A stretch of DNA of 64,000 nt from DASPJR01 sp035628505 (lineage in GTDB: Bacteria > Planctomycetota > SZUA-567 > H5-PLA8), in the NCBI GenBank assembly GCA_035628505.1, contig DASPJR010000003.1, positions 1-64,000 of the forward strand. Reading direction: 5' to 3'. This document shows, piece after piece, positions 62,120 through 64,000 of this stretch; positions within the stretch are counted from its first letter, which is position 1, and the number at the start of each line of letters is the position of its first letter. The notes under the pieces were generated by a model, which searched no databases, was not told the DNA's origin, and worked only from the letters and a program-made list of their open reading frames with translations. Position numbers and translations under genes: made by a program.

Positions 62120-64000
62120 ATGCGGAGTCGACACGTCTTAAACGTTATTTTTGCGTTTCTGTTTGCTTCATTCAGCGCTTTTGCCGCCAGCGATCTGGGA
62201 CTGATCAGTTTAACGGGCAACACACCTGAGCGCGTCATTGCCAACCCGGTGACCAACAAGTTCTATGTTACGACGGTCAGCGGCAGTCTCTATGAAATCG
62301 ACGGCAGCTCGCTTCAGGCACTGGCTTTGAGCACCGGCGGCACGACGATCAATGGGTACGAATCGATCGCCCTTGACGTTGCCAGCAACCGCGTTTTCGC
62401 CGTGAGCACCACCGGAAGCACTAACGACAAGTTTGTCCTCTTCGACCGGAATACGAACTCATTTACGTCGATCAAAGATTACGGTACGACTGAAGATCCC
62501 AGCAGCGTACTGGTCAACCCGTCCAACGGAAAAATCTTCGTCGGCTATTACAATTCAACTTCGACGGCATGCGCGGTCGATGTTTTTGATGCCGGCCTCG
62601 GCGCACCCGTAACGCGCGTTCTGGGGGGCACGACCGCTGAAACGGTGCGCGGCATGGCGCTGAACCTGGTCAACAACAAAGTTTATGTCATCACGACCAC
62701 GAAAGTGTTCGAGCTGGATGGAACAACTGGGGTGATCGGCAACAGCGCGACCGGGCTGACCAACCTGCATGACGTGGTGTTCAATCCCGTTTCATCCAAG
62801 ATCTACGTGTCCGACAATGCAACCGACACGGTCTCTATCTACAACACATCCCTCGGCCTGATCACTTCTGTCTCCGTCGGCGACCGTGCCGCCGCGCTTT
62901 CGGTGAACACCAACGCCAACGTCGTGTTCGTCTCGAACTTTGGAACGAATTCGCCCGGGTTCTGCATGATTGACGGCGCGTCCAATGCAGTCACGCCTTT
63001 CAATGTGCCGGGAACATTCCAATACAGCGGCTTCACCATCAACCATGTTACGAATGAAGTTTATCTCGTTTCGGCGCAGGAAGGCGTCGAAATACGCAAC
63101 GGCAGCAACGGCAATGTGATCAGAACGCTTTCTTCGATCGGCCGCAAGGGCTCAAGCATCAACCCCGTCACCAATCGCCTGGCGGTTGCCGAATCGGGCG
63201 GCGTGCGCATTCTGGATGTGTCGACGCATGCAGCTTCTACGATTGCCGCGGGTACGGGGCCGAGCGCGCTGGCAGTCAACCGCGCCACCAACCGCGTTCA
63301 CGTCGTCAACACGGGCGACAACACCGTTACAATCCGCAACTGCGATGCAGCGCATTCCTTGGTTGGCACGGCTAATGTCGGCACGCAGCCGGTAGCGATC
63401 GCAATCAACGAGGCAACCGGCAACGTCTATGTCGTGAACAAAGGCAGCAATACAGTTTCGGTCTATAACGAGAGCGCTCCCGGAACAGTTGCTACGATCA
63501 ATGTGGGAAACACTCCGGTCGCTGTTGCAGTCAATACCGTCACCAACAAGGCTTACGTTGTCAATCAATCCAACGGTTCGCTGGATGGTTCCATCAGCGT
63601 CATCGATGGGGCGACGAACACGGTCCGCAAGACGGTGACGATTGGCAAGAAGCCCGAAGCCATTATCGTGAATGCTATTCGCAACCGCATCTTCGCCATC
63701 AGCAGCAACGATGACAAATTGTGGGTGCTGGAAGGCGGCACGGATGAATTTCCGACCAACCTTCCAGGTGGGTCGGTGACGGTGGGTAGCCAGCCTATGG
63801 CGCTGGCGCAGTCGACGCAAAACGAGCGTGTGTTTACGGCGAATCAGCTCGGCAACAACATCACAATCGTGGACGGTGTTGATTTTACGAACAACGGAAA
63901 CACGGGTATTGGAACACCGCGCGCGATCATCTACAATCCGAACAACGATTCGATTTATGTCGGTTTGCAGAGCAATGACATTGTCCGCGCCAGCGCCTCG
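62120..64000 (+). CDS. Secreted YVTN-type beta-propeller protein (3' partial)
   Basis: At least 627 residues; the frame is open from the ATG at 62120 (AAAGGAG upstream) to the last base, so the end lies outside. The signal peptide is LNVIFAFLFASFSAFAA. The rest is a chain of about 45-residue repeats of the YVTN/NHL type: VTNK[FV]YV, [IV]N--T--VYVVN, -TVS[VI][IY] and the like (for example EATGNVYVVNKGSNTVSVYN), enough for more than one propeller. Such proteins are surface-exposed and bind proteins or carbohydrate; no catalytic domain is visible. Probably a large surface protein, similar in role to the one at the left edge. Confidence 0.9.
   Translation, partial: MRSRHVLNVIFAFLFASFSAFAASDLGLISLTGNTPERVIANPVTNKFYVTTVSGSLYEIDGSSLQALALSTGGTTINGYESIALDVASNRVFAVSTTGSTNDKFVLFDRNTNSFTSIKDYGTTEDPSSVLVNPSNGKIFVGYYNSTSTACAVDVFDAGLGAPVTRVLGGTTAETVRGMALNLVNNKVYVITTTKVFELDGTTGVIGNSATGLTNLHDVVFNPVSSKIYVSDNATDTVSIYNTSLGLITSVSVGDRAAALSVNTNANVVFVSNFGTNSPGFCMIDGASNAVTPFNVPGTFQYSGFTINHVTNEVYLVSAQEGVEIRNGSNGNVIRTLSSIGRKGSSINPVTNRLAVAESGGVRILDVSTHAASTIAAGTGPSALAVNRATNRVHVVNTGDNTVTIRNCDAAHSLVGTANVGTQPVAIAINEATGNVYVVNKGSNTVSVYNESAPGTVATINVGNTPVAVAVNTVTNKAYVVNQSNGSLDGSISVIDGATNTVRKTVTIGKKPEAIIVNAIRNRIFAISSNDDKLWVLEGGTDEFPTNLPGGSVTVGSQPMALAQSTQNERVFTANQLGNNITIVDGVDFTNNGNTGIGTPRAIIYNPNNDSIYVGLQSNDIVRASAS

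Overview
The window is about 60% GC with tightly packed genes. It looks like a chromosomal segment of a PVC-group bacterium, most likely a planctomycete. Supporting this are two PVC-type CxxCH cytochromes (7436-11605 and 37914-41045), three Hanks-type Ser/Thr kinases, an FHA-domain giant protein, many secreted PKD/Kelch/YVTN proteins, and a valyl-tRNA synthetase with an inserted zinc ribbon. This placement is inference from gene content; no rRNA or tRNA gene is present to confirm it.

Layout. 1-11.6 kb: secreted and surface functions (a Kelch/cadherin/PKD protein, a caspase-fold-like secreted protein, and an SGNH hydrolase overlapping a CxxCH cytochrome). 11.7-23.4 kb: a signalling block with a STAS protein, a kinase with a duplicated Cys-pair module, a 2075-residue FHA-FHA-TM-AsmA-like protein, a degenerate receiver, a kinase-receiver fusion and a stand-alone receiver. 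23.6-31.5 kb: a small lipoprotein, two proteins sharing a CxxC-x17-CxxC zinc module (one a DEAD-box helicase), a CBS-pair protein, an alpha/beta hydrolase, a secreted protein and three tandem Hsp20 genes. 31.6-41.0 kb: a DUF4126-like membrane protein, a PKD protein, a third kinase, a Spy-like protein and the second cytochrome. 41-55.6 kb: housekeeping genes (valS, icd, YgfZ-like, IscA-like, bacilliredoxin) mixed with tandem secreted paralogues, a membrane protein/regulator/cis-prenyltransferase-like operon and a large membrane protein. 55.6-64 kb: a HEAT-repeat protein, a minor-pilin operon, a short CbiX and a YVTN propeller protein that runs off the right edge.

Two non-genic themes stand out. 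First, the gaps are full of palindromic repeats in at least four families. One is REPIN-like (paired GTGG-headed hairpins, about 145 bp); two of its three copies lie in frame inside the N-terminal regions of secreted proteins, ahead of the signal peptide. Second, bidirectional rho-independent terminators sit at four convergent gene junctions.

The best candidates for undescribed biology are the FHA-AsmA giant with its neighbouring kinases, the duplicated Cys-pair module on a kinase, a beta-rich domain shared by three secreted proteins, the helicase/zinc-module pair, and the degenerate cis-prenyltransferase in a three-gene overlapping operon.
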